From contig NC_035437.2 of NCBI RefSeq assembly GCF_002127325.2, positions 172,301,378 through 172,365,377 of the forward strand: DNA of 64,000 bases, given 5' to 3'. Numbering within the stretch: the stretch's first letter is position 1; every line of letters starts with the position of its first letter. The notes below the pieces were generated by a model. That model was not told the origin of the DNA, searched no databases, and saw nothing but the letters and a program-made list of their open reading frames with translations. Made by a program: the position numbers and the translations under genes. Shown in pieces: positions 11,280-21,188 of the stretch. This DNA is from Helianthus annuus. Taxonomy: Eukaryota; Streptophyta; Magnoliopsida; Asterales; Asteraceae.

Positions 11280-12080
11280 CTTGATCAATCCTGTAAAACG
11301 AAATAGCACCGGTGAACTCGTTACAAGGAGGTGGATGAGTTGGGGGTTCTCCTTGTAACCACCCTCCCTCCTGCGTGAGGATCAAATTTGCTTTGAGGAA
11401 ATAAGTGTGTGATAGAATGAGAGAGTAAGGGAAGCGATCCTTGAACCTGATAGTGAAGTCCTCTATTTTTAACCGAAGGGTTTCGAAGGAGGTAGGAGCC
11501 AGCTAGTCGTTCGTCAGCTGTCACTCAAGGAGAATATCCGTTTTGTCTCTCCTGACACGATAGGACCATTTATCTGTACTAGGGTTGACTTGGCATAATG
11601 TTATTCGCTCCACCGCAGCGTCCTCTAGTACTTTTTGTCTGGTTGTCGCTAGTTGTCGCCAGTGCTCTCCCTGTCGTCATCAATGGTGTCCTTTTCCTTA
11701 GTTGTCACGTGGTGTCCTTTTCCTTGGAACCACGTGGTGTCACGTGGTGTCCTTTTCCTTAGTTGTCACGTGGTGTCCTTTTCCTTAGTTGTCACGTGGT
11801 TGTCACGTGTCGTCAACAATGGTGTCCTTTTCCTTAGTTGTCACAACCTTGGAGATTCTGCGACAGAATCTGACATCCAATGATTGATGCCACGTGGTGT
11901 CCTTTTCCTTAGTTGTCGCCAGTGCTCTCCCTGTCGTCATCAATGGTGCCCCACGTCTCTCTCCAGGCTTGTCTATCGACCTTCTAGATCTTATTTGGAC
12001 ACCGAAGCTTCTATGATGGTATGGTCCTTTGGGTGCACGCATGCGCACGCTCTTTAGAACCATACCCCTTCAATATAGGT
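11280..12080 (-). mobile_element. LTR-like retroelement segment with a G-box minisatellite
   Basis: The minus strand carries a module resembling the R-U5 part of the LTRs at 33.5-34.3 and 61.1-61.4 kb: a CTCACGC-type sequence, a gtggttacaagg motif, then a second cttgtaacgagt before a gattgatcaag-like exit. I infer a solo or broken LTR of a large Ty3/gypsy element. No coding region accompanies it and the outer ends are not defined. Confidence 0.45.
11640..11960. repeat. Minisatellite of gtcacgtggtgtccttttcc units
   Basis: Imperfect tandem units of roughly 28 bp, each with tccttttccttagttgtc, run through this stretch. CACGTG occurs about seven times (near 11705, 11729, 11739, 11766, 11793, 11803, 11891). 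CACGTG is the plant G-box, bound by bZIP/bHLH factors, and the array sits in a presumed LTR. Confidence 0.8.
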
Positions 12081-12196
12081 AAGATCTGGATGAGAAATGA
12101 GTTTAAACTTGTAAAAGTTGGTGAAAGCAATAATTCTTCATGCAAAGTATTATTAGATCACCATTACTTGATGAAAAGTCACATTTTTATATCTAA

Positions 12197-13200
12197 CTAG
12201 GATTACGACCCGCCGGAATGCGGCGGGGATTCTTTAGTTATAACTAAGTCGGTCTAGGACCCGTACATTATGTTAACCCTGTCAAACGGGGAATAAATAG
12301 ACGATGTAAAACGTTCACCCACACACTCATGTTGCATCGTGTTAACTCGCAAAATTTAGAACGAAACGTAAAAACGTTAAGCCAAAGACACACGTTGCGA
12401 TGTGTTATGTCACAAAATTTAGAACCAAGCATAAAGCAAAAAATTTGCGGAAAATGAAAACTATAAAGGAACAAAGTTGAAAGTAAAAAACTTATGAGAA
12501 TAAATAGCAAAAGATAAAAAGTTTTGGGTTAAAAGTAAAAAACAAATAGTTTTGGGTTAAAAGTAATTTATGAAATACTTTTGGGTGAAAAGTAAAAAAA
12601 AAAAAACCATTTTTTTTTGGAAAACCCCTAAAGCCAATGTTACGACAACCATATGCATAACCAGTTTTTCTTTAAAAAACCCACAAAGTACACATCGCGT
12701 TGCAGCGGGGCGTAAAACGGTGTCAAATAGTACCAATGTCACACAACCGTCATCGACCACCAACACTGACTCGACCTAGGATATGCGTGTTGCGAAACCT
12801 TTCAAACATGGAAAAATAGAGGCAAAAACGTTGAACCACACATGTACGTTACGTCGTATTAACTCGAAAAATTTAGAACTATACGTAAAACGGAAATTTG
12901 CGAAAGATGAAAAGTATAAGTGACAAAAGTTGTGAAGTTAAATTGCAAATAATGAAAAGTTTTGGGTTAAAGTTAAAAAAAACAAATTATATAGGGTTAA
13001 AATTACAAAAGGTAAAAACATTTGGGTTAAAAGTAAAAAGTCAAGTTTTTTTTGAATAATGTGCAAAGCATAATGTACAAGTTGATATGCACCAAAAATT
13101 TGCTTCTTTATAAGGGTATAATAAGAGTCGCGCTCTTTCATAAAAAGTTACACTATTTCAAACAATATAACAAAAAGACAACTTTACAAAAATGACTAAA
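12197..13200 (-). mobile_element. Helitron-like element, 3' end plus repetitive body
   Basis: On the minus strand a hairpin (ccccgccgcattccggcgggg-like) is followed within a few bases by CTAG at 12197-12200 and then T, the Helitron 3' signature. Moving away from it, blocks containing gttttgggttaaaagtaa and acaaaatttagaac recur three or more times up to about 13050, a degenerate internal repeat. The 5' end could not be placed. A related 3' end lies at 24372 on the plus strand. Confidence 0.5.
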
Positions 13201-13398
13201 TGAGGTACCATTGTATCTATAAATAGGCTATTACATAACACACAAAAAAAAACTCACATAACACGTATGAAGAGTTTCAGTTCACACAAGAACTAAAATC
13301 TATACACTACACTACACAGAGATTAAAACCCTCATAACTACGTAAAAGAGTTTCACTTTGACAAATTTATCTATTTAAGAACATATAAAAAGAATATG

Positions 13399-13441
13399 TT
13401 AATGTAGCCCTATATGTAGATGATATGCTAATTGGGGGAAT
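13399..13441 (+). pseudogene. Fragment of Ty1/copia reverse transcriptase
   Basis: The plus strand reads NVALYVDDMLIGGIN and then a stop. YVDDML is the hallmark catalytic motif of copia reverse transcriptase. Only about 14 codons are recognisable, so this is a small relic and could be a chance match. Confidence 0.45.
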
Positions 13442-14400
13442 AAATTGAAAAAAAAAATCAAAAGTACCAAGGATATGATATGAAATATACGAGTTTACCA
13501 GACGTAATATTTGAGGGTTGGGTCGTTTTAGACAATCATTCTCATTATGCTAAGCAACTTATGGCGAGTCAAATGTTGTGACATCGTAATACTTGAGAAG
13601 TAGTTAAACGTGTGAGTTCGTTTCATTCTTGCATGTTTTTTGGGATTGTAAACCTTTTAACAAAAAGGTGTATGCCAGATGTGTTTACAATTTCTGTTAG
13701 GGCTAGCAAATGTGTTTTAGTGGGTTTAACATGTCTCTGACGACGCGAAAAACACAAGTTATAAACATGGATACGACTCGTTTAACTAACTTATATCCAA
13801 TGTCTATAACACAATTGTATGTTTTATGTACCAAGAACCATAAATGATGGATCCTAACCTTCTAATTTTAATTATTTAAAAAAGTTAAATAATTATTAAA
13901 AAAATAAAAAAATCACATGGTATTTTTCAGTAAACAAGTCTAATCGTGTTTTATAAAAGTTATCTATTGCTAGCCCTAATTTTGGCACTTTTATTTTTAA
14001 ACATATATGCACTTTATTCCGTATACAATGTAGTTATTTGCTATATTTCTATAGTGATAATACTAAATGTAATTAATTATTAGTTACCTAATAGATGCCC
14101 GACGGATTTTGTTGTTGGGTATATCCAACACGTAATTTTTTAAATTAACGGGTTTACTCGATACCCGATGGGTATTTATCCGCTAGAAACATGACAGGTT
14201 TTATAACAGGTTTAGGACAAGCTTATCTAACCGAGTTTAGATCTTGGTTTAAGTTTACCTAAACAAGTCCCAAACCCGATCTATTACCATCCCTATTTTC
14301 GGTAAAAGTGGTGGGGCAAGAGTAAATAATATTAATGACCAAATTTACAAAGCCCAAAAAGAGAGTCACACAATTTACATACATCCGTTCTCTACTTAAA
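13442..14400. other. Intergenic DNA downstream of J-protein copy 2
   Basis: No gene is supported. The last 60 bp probably include the 3' UTR of the minus-strand gene that ends at 14402. Confidence 0.4.
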
Positions 14401-14401
14401 T

Positions 14402-14875
14402 CTACCAACACTGATCAGTCTCCCACCGCCGTCCGGCGTAAACTCCGGCACCATTACACACTCCCGATCGCCGTTCAAATCCAGCACTCAACTTCAAATC
14501 ATACAAAGCTCGTGACATCGGATCAAACAACGTAACATAAGCATTCCGAATCTCAATAAAATCACGATCACCGTTTCCATTCAAACCGGAAGTGTCCGGA
14601 TGATACCGCTTCGCTAAACTCCGGTACGCAGATTTAATCTCACAAGCCGTAGCATCTCTCTTCACACACAAAACATCATACAAACTCATCGATCTCGTAG
14701 ATTCAACCAGTGGCTCATCGATCACAGCATGAAGCGATGCTTTCAAACTGTTACCGTTGCGGTTTCGGATGTGCAAATTTGAGGTCGATTTGGTTGAATT
14801 TGCTGTGGATGAGCGGTGGTTGTTGAGGAACAGGAAAGAGGTTGCTCCGGCGGAGTTAGTTAAGGTTCCGGCCAT
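14402..14875 (-). CDS. Chloroplast J-domain protein, DnaJ11 type (copy 2)
   Basis: This single-exon gene encodes 157 aa, a close duplicate of the protein at 3923-4399: identical MAGTLT start, same ASLHAVIDEP linker and same GVYAGRRWETDQCW end. It has a Ser/Asn-rich transit-like leader, then a J domain from about residue 64 with HPD at 92-94 and the conserved helix III IEIRNAYVTLFDPMSRALYDLKL. The predicted role is Hsp70 co-chaperone in the stroma. Differences from copy 1 cluster in the leader and linker (GNGNSL-type changes), while the J domain is nearly unchanged. That pattern suggests both copies are under purifying selection (inference). A 4.2-kb MULE begins 184 bp upstream of the start codon. 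Confidence 0.93.
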   Translation of the reverse strand: MAGTLTNSAGATSFLFLNNHRSSTANSTKSTSNLHIRNRNGNSLKASLHAVIDEPLVESTRSMSLYDVLCVKRDATACEIKSAYRSLAKRYHPDTSGLNGNGDRDFIEIRNAYVTLFDPMSRALYDLKLSAGFERRSGVCNGAGVYAGRRWETDQCW

Positions 14876-14965
14876 GTTAATTGTAGAGAAATTTTGAATG
14901 TAATTTGAGAGATTTGTTAAATTAGGGTTTTGGTTTTGGGGAAAAAAGTATTGAAGGGGAGTGGT

Positions 14966-14972
14966 ATTTATA
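14966..14972 (-). promoter_or_regulatory. TATA box of J-protein copy 2
   Basis: TATAAAT on the minus strand lies 91 bp upstream of the start codon at 14875 and about 86 bp from the edge of the MULE insertion. Confidence 0.65.
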
Positions 14973-15058
14973 ATGGAACCGGGGGCGGTAAACTTTCGGC
15001 GCTGTTTGTTTAATAGAGTGCTTTCTGGCGCTGTTTGTTTAACAGAGTGCTTTTTTTA

Positions 15059-15527
15059 GGGAAAATCACGAAATTGGCCACTGCAACGCCGTCTTTGCGA
15101 AAATGGCCACCGGACACCCCTTGCCGAGCCGGTTCAAAATCCTGAAACGGCACATGAGTTTTTTTTAACGGCCGTCCACTCCCCGGTTGACACGTGTCCG
15201 ACATTCCCTGAAACGGCTTGAGAAGGAAGCTGTGAACGACACGTGGCTGTTAATGTGGAAAGATCTTAGCCAAGCCGTTACAACCGGCTCATGTGGAAAG
15301 ATCTTAGCCATGTTCCTTCAACGAGCCAAGCCACGTTCTTACGAGATAGCCAAGCCGTTTCCGTACGATCTGGCCAAGCCGTTACAGCTGACATCCGAGC
15401 CGTTTCCGTGAACTACTTGTGCCGTTTTAGCTGGCTCCAAGCCGTTTTAGCTGGCGCCAAGCCGTTACAGAAGGTCCGTGCCGTTTCAACACATTGTTCG
15501 AGTCGTTTCAGCTGGCTCAAGCCGTTT
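15059..15527. repeat. Left terminal inverted repeat of the MULE
   Basis: 469 bp, inverted relative to 18761-19229. The inner two thirds are built from degenerate units around caagccgttt/agctggc, so the repeat is itself internally repetitive. Confidence 0.92.
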
Positions 15528-15658
15528 CAAACCTTTATATTTAGTGAGTGGCCGTTAAAAATTTTTCCCTATATTTTTGTATTTGTTTTTTCAACAGATT
15601 TGTTTAAAGTTATAAAAACATTTGGCATTTTGTAAAAGAAAGTTTCCAACTTAAAATT

Positions 15659-17013
15659 ATGAAGATTCGTTTGGTTGTATACACTGGCGGAAAGTGGGAA
15701 ATCGTTAACGGAAAGTTGGAGTATGTTGCTGATGCTGATTCAAGTAGACGTGGTTTAGAAATTGAACCCAACCTTTCATACACCGCTCTTTTAAGTAAAC
15801 TGTCAAACATTTGTAGTTCTACAAACATTACGAAGTTATCTTATCGGTTGTCTTCCTTTAGTGATCCCATAGATATAATAAACGATGAAGATCTTGCAAT
15901 TTTTTATAATTTTGCTATGGAAAATATTTTTGAAATTTATAAATTATATGTGATTGAAGGGTTTGGTGTTGGATCATCTGGTTTTTCAAGTCCAAAAAAA
16001 TTTTTAGTTCCTGATTTAAATTTCTGTAGTGATGAAGAAAATTATGATGTTGTAAACGACTCCCAACCAAATCCTGATAATTCTTTCGAAAATTGTTCGC
16101 GATCTTCATCAATTACTTTTGAACCAGGTCACGTATTTAATAACAAAGAAGACATGAAACTTGAATTGGGAAAAAAATGTTTGTTAGAACACTTTGAGTT
16201 TAAAGTAGATAGATCCTCTAAAACTCGGTACCAGGTGTCATGTTTGGTCGACGGTTGCGGTTGGCGTTTCCGTGCAAGGAGTTTTGGAGATAGTGGGGTG
16301 TTTTTTGTTAAGAGTTTTAACGATAAACACACGTGCTCGAAGACGCTAACGTACCCACATGTTCGTCAGGCAAACCCACATGTTGTTGCTCATTATTTAA
16401 AAGAACCTTTAAAAGACAGTGGAAGAATATATCGTTGTAATGAAATAGTGAAAGATTTTAGACAGAGATTCCAAGTTGAGATAACCACTAGTCAAGCTTG
16501 GCGTGGAAAAAGTCTGGCACTAGAGCTTTTACAAGGATCAAGCAGAGAGTCGTTCGCAGAACTACCACTTTACTGTTACAATCTTGAGCGGGCAAATCCT
16601 GGTTCTGTTACACATATCAAGACTGATCACGAGCGTCGGTTTGAGATGGTCTTTGTCGCGATTGGTGCTGCGGTAAGTTATAGCATTATCTGTTTTTATT
16701 TTGTTTCGACAAACTACATGTTCTTGACTCTTTTTAAATAATTTTGTTTCAGATTCGTACCTTTATATGCAATTTAAGACCGGTGGTGATCATTGATGCT
16801 GCACACCTAAAGGGTGAATTTAAGGGGACGTTATTTTTAGCTGTTGGAATGGATGGAAACAACCAAATTTTACCAATTTCCTACGGAATAGGAAAATCAG
16901 AGGATGGTGAATGTTGGACATGGTTTCTGTCAAAGCTTAAAGAATGTATCGGTGAAATACCTGAAATGGCCATAATTTCGGATAGAGCGAATTCTATACA
17001 ACGGCCCAGTTGA
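15659..17013 (+). pseudogene. Truncated MuDR-type MULE transposase
   Basis: Exon 1 is 15659-16672 and exon 2 is 16753-17013, joined by a GT-AG intron (gcg|gtaagt ... ttcag|att) in frame, giving FVAIGAA-IRTFICNLRP. Residues 1 to about 90 resemble the PB1-like leader of plant MULEs. Around residues 165-235 is the MuDR zinc-finger region (CLVDGCGWRFRARS ... DKHTC). The transposase core begins with VVIIDAAHLKG (first catalytic Asp) and AIISDRANSI (second Asp). It stops at 17013 directly after the second Asp, so the catalytic Glu, the CCHC knuckle and roughly half of the usual 700-800 aa are missing. The breakpoint coincides with the start of unrelated cargo. The family assignment is firm, the inactivity is inferred. 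Confidence 0.88.
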
Positions 17014-17284
17014 CAATTATTTTGAGTCCACATTTGGGCCAGGTTGGGCTTCACGTTGGGCTTAACGTGACAACTAGTTGCAGTCCACAATTGGCAGATA
17101 AAAAAACTTTTCGTCGTCGCAGTTAACAAAACTTATAACTTTATAACATGCAAAACTTTAGAACATGCAAAACTTTATAACATCCAAAATATTTTTTATA
17201 TAAATATTAAACATAAACATAAAAACACTAAACAAAACATACTAAAACATAAAAACACTAAAAAAACATACTAAAAAAAAAAAA

Positions 17285-17610
17285 CTAAAAATAAATCCTA
17301 ATAGCCTCCCACTCCGAAACATGCTTGAAATCCTGTCCCTCGTCATGACGATAGTTGATCAGCGCCACCGCCTTCTGATCATCCTCTTCAAGGTCGGGCA
17401 TCTCTCTCTCCACCCTCTGGAAATAGCGGTCAAACCTCTCGCATTCCAACCGGACCACACGAAACCTAGAAGAGGACCACGAAGCTGTCCAAAAATTTGT
17501 TGAACACGGACCCAAAGGCCACCCTGTCCCCGTGGTGGAGGATTGGTCACTGCCTCCTCCCAGGCTTCGCACAAGGCGATGTCGTCAACTTCTGTCCACG
17601 AGTTTGCCAT
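17285..17610 (-). pseudogene. Harbinger-type SANT/Myb-like ORF carried inside the MULE
   Basis: The ATG at 17610 opens MANSWTEVDDIALCEAWEEAV ... LWVRVQQIFGQ, a SANT/trihelix-like start typical of the PIF/Harbinger companion protein. After about 45 codons the frame must shift to continue SRFRVVRLECERFDRYFQRVE ... DEGQDFKHVSEWEAIRIYF and a stop at 17285. The join needs an indel, so the ORF is broken. Upstream on the minus strand, a TATATAAA-type box near 17690-17700 and a plausible 5' leader are preserved. It therefore looks like a captured or inserted whole transcription unit rather than an internal fragment. Confidence 0.65.
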
Positions 17611-17739
17611 TTGAACGGATGAACGGAATGTATTGTCGAAATATAAAGAGTGTTAACGGGGACGGCGTGGAGAAATGAGAAGTTTGGGGGGGTTTATATA
17701 GTGGGTAATAGGTGTGGAAGTAATAATGGTTAGCCGTTT

Positions 17740-18075
17740 ACATGGGAAGATGGAAAGGCAACGGGTAAAAAGCCCGTTTAAAAAGCCCAAAACAGTTTAT
17801 TTATTTTTTTTTCTTTTAAATTGTTACTGTATAGCCCATATAAAAAGCCCAAAGCAGTTTCGTGAACTTGTTAGTGAATAACCCGTATAAAAAGCCCAAA
17901 ACAGTTTATTTATTTTTTTCTGTTAACTTGTTAGTGAAAAGCCCAAATAAAAAGCCCAAAGCAGTTTCCTTAACTTGTTAGTGCACAGCCCGTATACATA
18001 GCCCAACACAGTTTATTTATTTTTTTCGTTAACTTGTTTTGTGAACAACCCATATAAAAAGCCCAAATCATAAGT
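17740..18075. repeat. Tandem repeat of tataaaaagcccaaa units
   Basis: About five imperfect copies of a unit containing cccgtataaaaagcccaaa, cagtttatttattttttt and gttaacttgttagtgaa follow one another. The interval between copies is about 50-110 bp. It lies between the SANT ORF and the right-hand ORF of the MULE. Confidence 0.8.
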
Positions 18076-18307
18076 AAAAGTGAACGAAACACATAATTTT
18101 TATTACTAATTATTACAAATTACATAAAAGATATAACATGAAAAAATTACAAACAAAATTTTTCATCGGAACCCTTTCTCATAACAGCAGAACCGGGTAG
18201 TAGAGAAAAAATCTCGGTCTCCAAGAAAGCAGTCTTCAGATAACTTGACCAAACCACTGCTTAGAACTTAGAACCTCCCCGAGAACAAATTCAAAGTTAG
18301 GAGTGAA

Positions 18308-18493
18308 TCAAAACCCTTCTTCTGGAATTCCAGTCAAAACGCTTGTAGCAATGATAGAGATGCGTCTTTTGCTGGATAGTTCCATCCGGACTAACTGGGT
18401 AGTTAGATCCGGCATTTCTGAAGAGTAAGACACTCCAATATGATAAGCAATATCAAAACCGAATTTGATAACTAAAGCCAAGGAACACGTCAC
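18308..18493 (-). CDS. Small ORF in the right arm of the MULE, function unknown
   Basis: Sixty-one residues on the minus strand, with FGFDIAYHIGVSYSSEMPDLTTQLVRMELSSKR in the middle. I do not recognise the family. The DNA after its stop looks like a 3' UTR (T-rich, with AATAAAAAT-like signals near 18100), and a TATA-like tract (ctatatatatac, about 18645-18660) lies upstream. It may be the 3' end of a captured host gene or the usual accessory gene of a MULE. Being so short, it may also be fortuitous. Confidence 0.3.
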   Translation of the reverse strand: MTCSLALVIKFGFDIAYHIGVSYSSEMPDLTTQLVRMELSSKRRISIIATSVLTGIPEEGF

Positions 18494-18760
18494 TAGCAGA
18501 TACGTGTGATTTCATAAATATTTCATGCATTTGATACACAAAAACATCTATGCTAATAACATAAAGAAACCAAGATAACATTTTATTTGAGATTTAAGTG
18601 TGTTAGATGGATTCGTTAAACAAGCACACCAAAAAACAAGTGGGTATATATATAGTGAGAACATAAGCTCAAACGCCATGAAAAACACGTTGAACCCGGT
18701 AACGGCTTGAACAACACGTTGACCCGGCATTTGACAGCTGTACCGGCTTCAATTCAGTTC

Positions 18761-19229
18761 AAACGGCTTGAGCCAGCTGAAACGGCTCGAACAATGTGTT
18801 GAAACGGCACGGACCTTCTGTAACGGCTTGGCGCCAGCTAAAACTGCTTGGAGCCAGCTAAAACGGCACAAGTAGTTCACGGAAACGGCTCGGATGTCAG
18901 CTGTAACGGCTTGGCCAGATCGTACGGAAACGGCTTGGCTATCTCGTAAGAACGTGGCTTGGCTCGTTGAAGGAACATGGCTAAGATCTTTCCACATGAG
19001 CCGGTTGTAACGGCTTGGCTAAGATCTTTCCACATTAACAGCCACGTGTCGTTCACAGCTTCCTTCTCAAGCCGTTTCAGGGAATGTCGGACACGTGTCA
19101 ACCGGGGAGTGGACGGCCGTTAAAAAAAACTCATGTGCCGTTTCAGGATTTTGAACCGGCTCGTCAAGGGGTGTCCGGTGGCCATTTTCGCAAAGACGGC
19201 GTTGCAGTGGCCAATTTCGTGATTTTCCC
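18761..19229. repeat. Right terminal inverted repeat of the MULE
   Basis: 469 bp, the inverted partner of 15059-15527. Visible differences are single bases, such as tgacgagcc versus tgccgagcc. Confidence 0.92.
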
Positions 19230-19480
19230 CTTTTTTTATGTTAATGTACAAGTTTTGATGCGTAGGTTACAAGTGAGTAAAGCATAAATGGTTTTGGTTT
19301 GGGAAAGGTGGGTTTGAATATGGAGAATGCAATGTTTTTGGTGATAGTTTGTCTGTTTGGTGATCCAGGTGGCCGTCGGATACTATTATTGTCCATTTTA
19401 CAATGAATGTTGTTGGTTTGTAAAAGTGTATATTTTAATAAGGTTAACATGTATTTTTTATTAAGTAATATATTTTTATA

Positions 19481-19645
19481 CCTTTCTCACTATATTTTCT
19501 TTCACTTTCATTCACAATCATTTTCAAAATATATTAAAAAATTATAGGGGTGAATAGAATCACGGTATCACCTTAAATATACAGATGAACAATAATATTT
19601 TCTCTCTCCTCCATTCACAACCACTTTTTATATTATAAAAACCCC
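19481..19645. repeat. Dispersed MITE-like repeat (copy A)
   Basis: This stretch shares aaaatatattaaaaaattata, aatatacagatgaaca and attttctctctcct with 23655-23825, and part of it recurs at about 20640-20700. No ends were resolved. Confidence 0.5.
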
Positions 19646-19650
19646 ACTAA

Positions 19651-20625
19651 GACCCCCCGTAACGGGGCGTTTTTTTTAAAAAAATTTGAAAAAAAACGCT
19701 GCATAACGCCGGATTCGCCATTACACGGGGCGTTTTCCGGCGTTTTTTTTGAAAAAAATTTGTTTTGGCGTGATTTTTAAAACGCTCGAGAATGTGGAAC
19801 GGACGAATCAAACGGCTAGTTGCTAACGGCTAGTTTTTATTATTTTTTTTTTTTATTTCCCCCTATATATATATATATATATACCCTCAAACATTTTCAA
19901 CTCAAATAATCACAAAAACTCTCTAAAAAATACAAGAATTTTATAAAAACTTGATGGATTCTCCTAGTTCTTCCTCCATGCTAAACTATTGCTATCACGA
20001 GTTTTTTGCGGATGGCGATGGTTCAACCGATGAGGAGGTTGAGCAAGAGGCGGTTACGGGTGCTTGTAAACTAGCGATGAGATATGCCGAGCATTGTCGT
20101 CGCCCACAAGCCAAAAAAGGTAAAAGAGGTTATATTGAACGAGACCGACGCGGGGCACACGATCGTTTGATGAAGGATTATTTTGACGAGGAAGAAAGAG
20201 TGAATAACGCGCGAGAGTTGCGTTACGAACCGTACCATTCCCAGTTAATGGTTGATTTACTACACCACGCATGGTCGGTTCGGTATGTTCCACCGGAGGG
20301 AGAGGAAGAAACGGAGGACGAGGGTGAAGAAAGCGAAGATGAAAACTAGTCTTTTTTTTTATATTCGGATTTTAATTTTTTTATTTGTAGTATTTTTTTT
20401 ATTTAATCGGATTTTATGTTTTTTATTTCTAGTATTGTATTTTTTTTATTTAATAAAGTATTTAAAGTTTAAAAAAAATAATTGGGAAATGATTGCATGG
20501 GCATTATCTGAATAATGCCCCACTACACCATTTTATGGTATAATGCCCCTTGCTGACTGGGCTGCCACATGGCGCAAAACGCCCCATGGTGGGGGCATTA
20601 TAATGTTACACCATTACGCATGGTC
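19651..20625. mobile_element. Non-autonomous PIF/Harbinger element
   Basis: TAA duplications at 19648-19650 and 20626-20628 flank inverted ends gaccccccgtaac and attacgcatggtc. The same termini and inner aatgccccttgctgactgg block occur in the 369-bp element at 56511-56879. It encodes the shortened transposase ORF at 19951-20349. Confidence 0.82.
19951..20349 (+). pseudogene. Internally deleted PIF/Harbinger transposase
   Basis: A continuous 132-residue ORF. The N-terminal half (acidic EEVEQEAV, then RRGYIERDRRGAHDRLMKDYFDEE) matches the leader that precedes the DDE domain in plant Harbinger transposases. From about residue 84, ELRYEPYHSQLMVDLLHHAWS resembles the extreme C-terminus of the same proteins, ending in an acidic tail. 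The whole DDE catalytic core, usually some 250-300 aa, is absent, yet the frame is kept. A TATA-like tract (about 19865-19882) lies upstream. It cannot catalyse transposition. Whether it is expressed or acts as an inhibitor is unknown. Confidence 0.7.
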
Positions 20626-20853
20626 TAACACAAGTTGATGAAATGGATGTGAACAGTAACATTTTCTCTCTGCTCCATTCACATGTTATTTTTATATAAA
20701 GATTCTTGAACTTAATTTTAGTGTACATTGAAGTTCTTTAACTTGCTTAAATGTGAAATCAAATGTAAAAGCGGTGTACTAACATAACTAATACAAGTTC
20801 TGATAGTGTGGTCCTAAGTTCCCACCCTAAAATCCTTCAATCGTTATTTGTTA

Positions 20854-21185
20854 GGGCATACGGAGTGAAGTCGGTAAACTTCTTGTTTACCGATCGGTGA
20901 CCAATGCCAAGAGTTTACCGAACAATGTTTACCGAATTTGGGGGTGGAATCGGTGAAGGTTCACCGACTCGGTGAAGGGATGGAAAGGGGGAGAGATAGC
21001 GTGTGTGGTGGGGTCCATTTCTTCTCAATCAATCACACATTTTTTTAAAAGATAGTTTACCTAAACCCCATTAGGTAAACCACCGCCAACGTTTTTTAGC
21101 ATTAGGTAAACAATTGACATGACGCTATGTGATTGAGTGATTTGAGAGTTTATCTATTCCAAGTGTTTAACCACTCCCTACGCCC
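20854..21185. mobile_element. PIF/Harbinger-type MITE
   Basis: TTA lies at both edges (20851-20853 and 21186-21188). The ends gggcatacggagtg and cactccctacgccc are inverted matches. Inner arms repeat ggtaaac and gtttaccg motifs in opposite orientation. Confidence 0.75.
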
Positions 21186-21188
21186 TTA

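Larger units (their letters stand above)
15059..19229. mobile_element. Mutator-like element (MULE) with 469-bp TIRs
   Basis: The ends read gggaaaatcacgaaat on both strands. The terminal inverted repeats span 15059-15527 and 18761-19229, equal in length and differing at only a few positions. An exact 9-bp target duplication, cttttttta, lies at 15050-15058 and 19230-19238. High arm identity indicates a recent insertion. The interior holds a broken MuDR-like transposase, a Harbinger-type SANT ORF, a minisatellite and an unassigned minus-strand ORF. The element is unlikely to be autonomous because the transposase lacks its C-terminal part. Confidence 0.92.

Noticed and set aside
17740..18075. A CRISPR-like pattern of repeats with spacers
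   Set aside because: Units are imperfect and spacers are themselves repetitive. The host is a plant nucleus and no cas-like gene is present.
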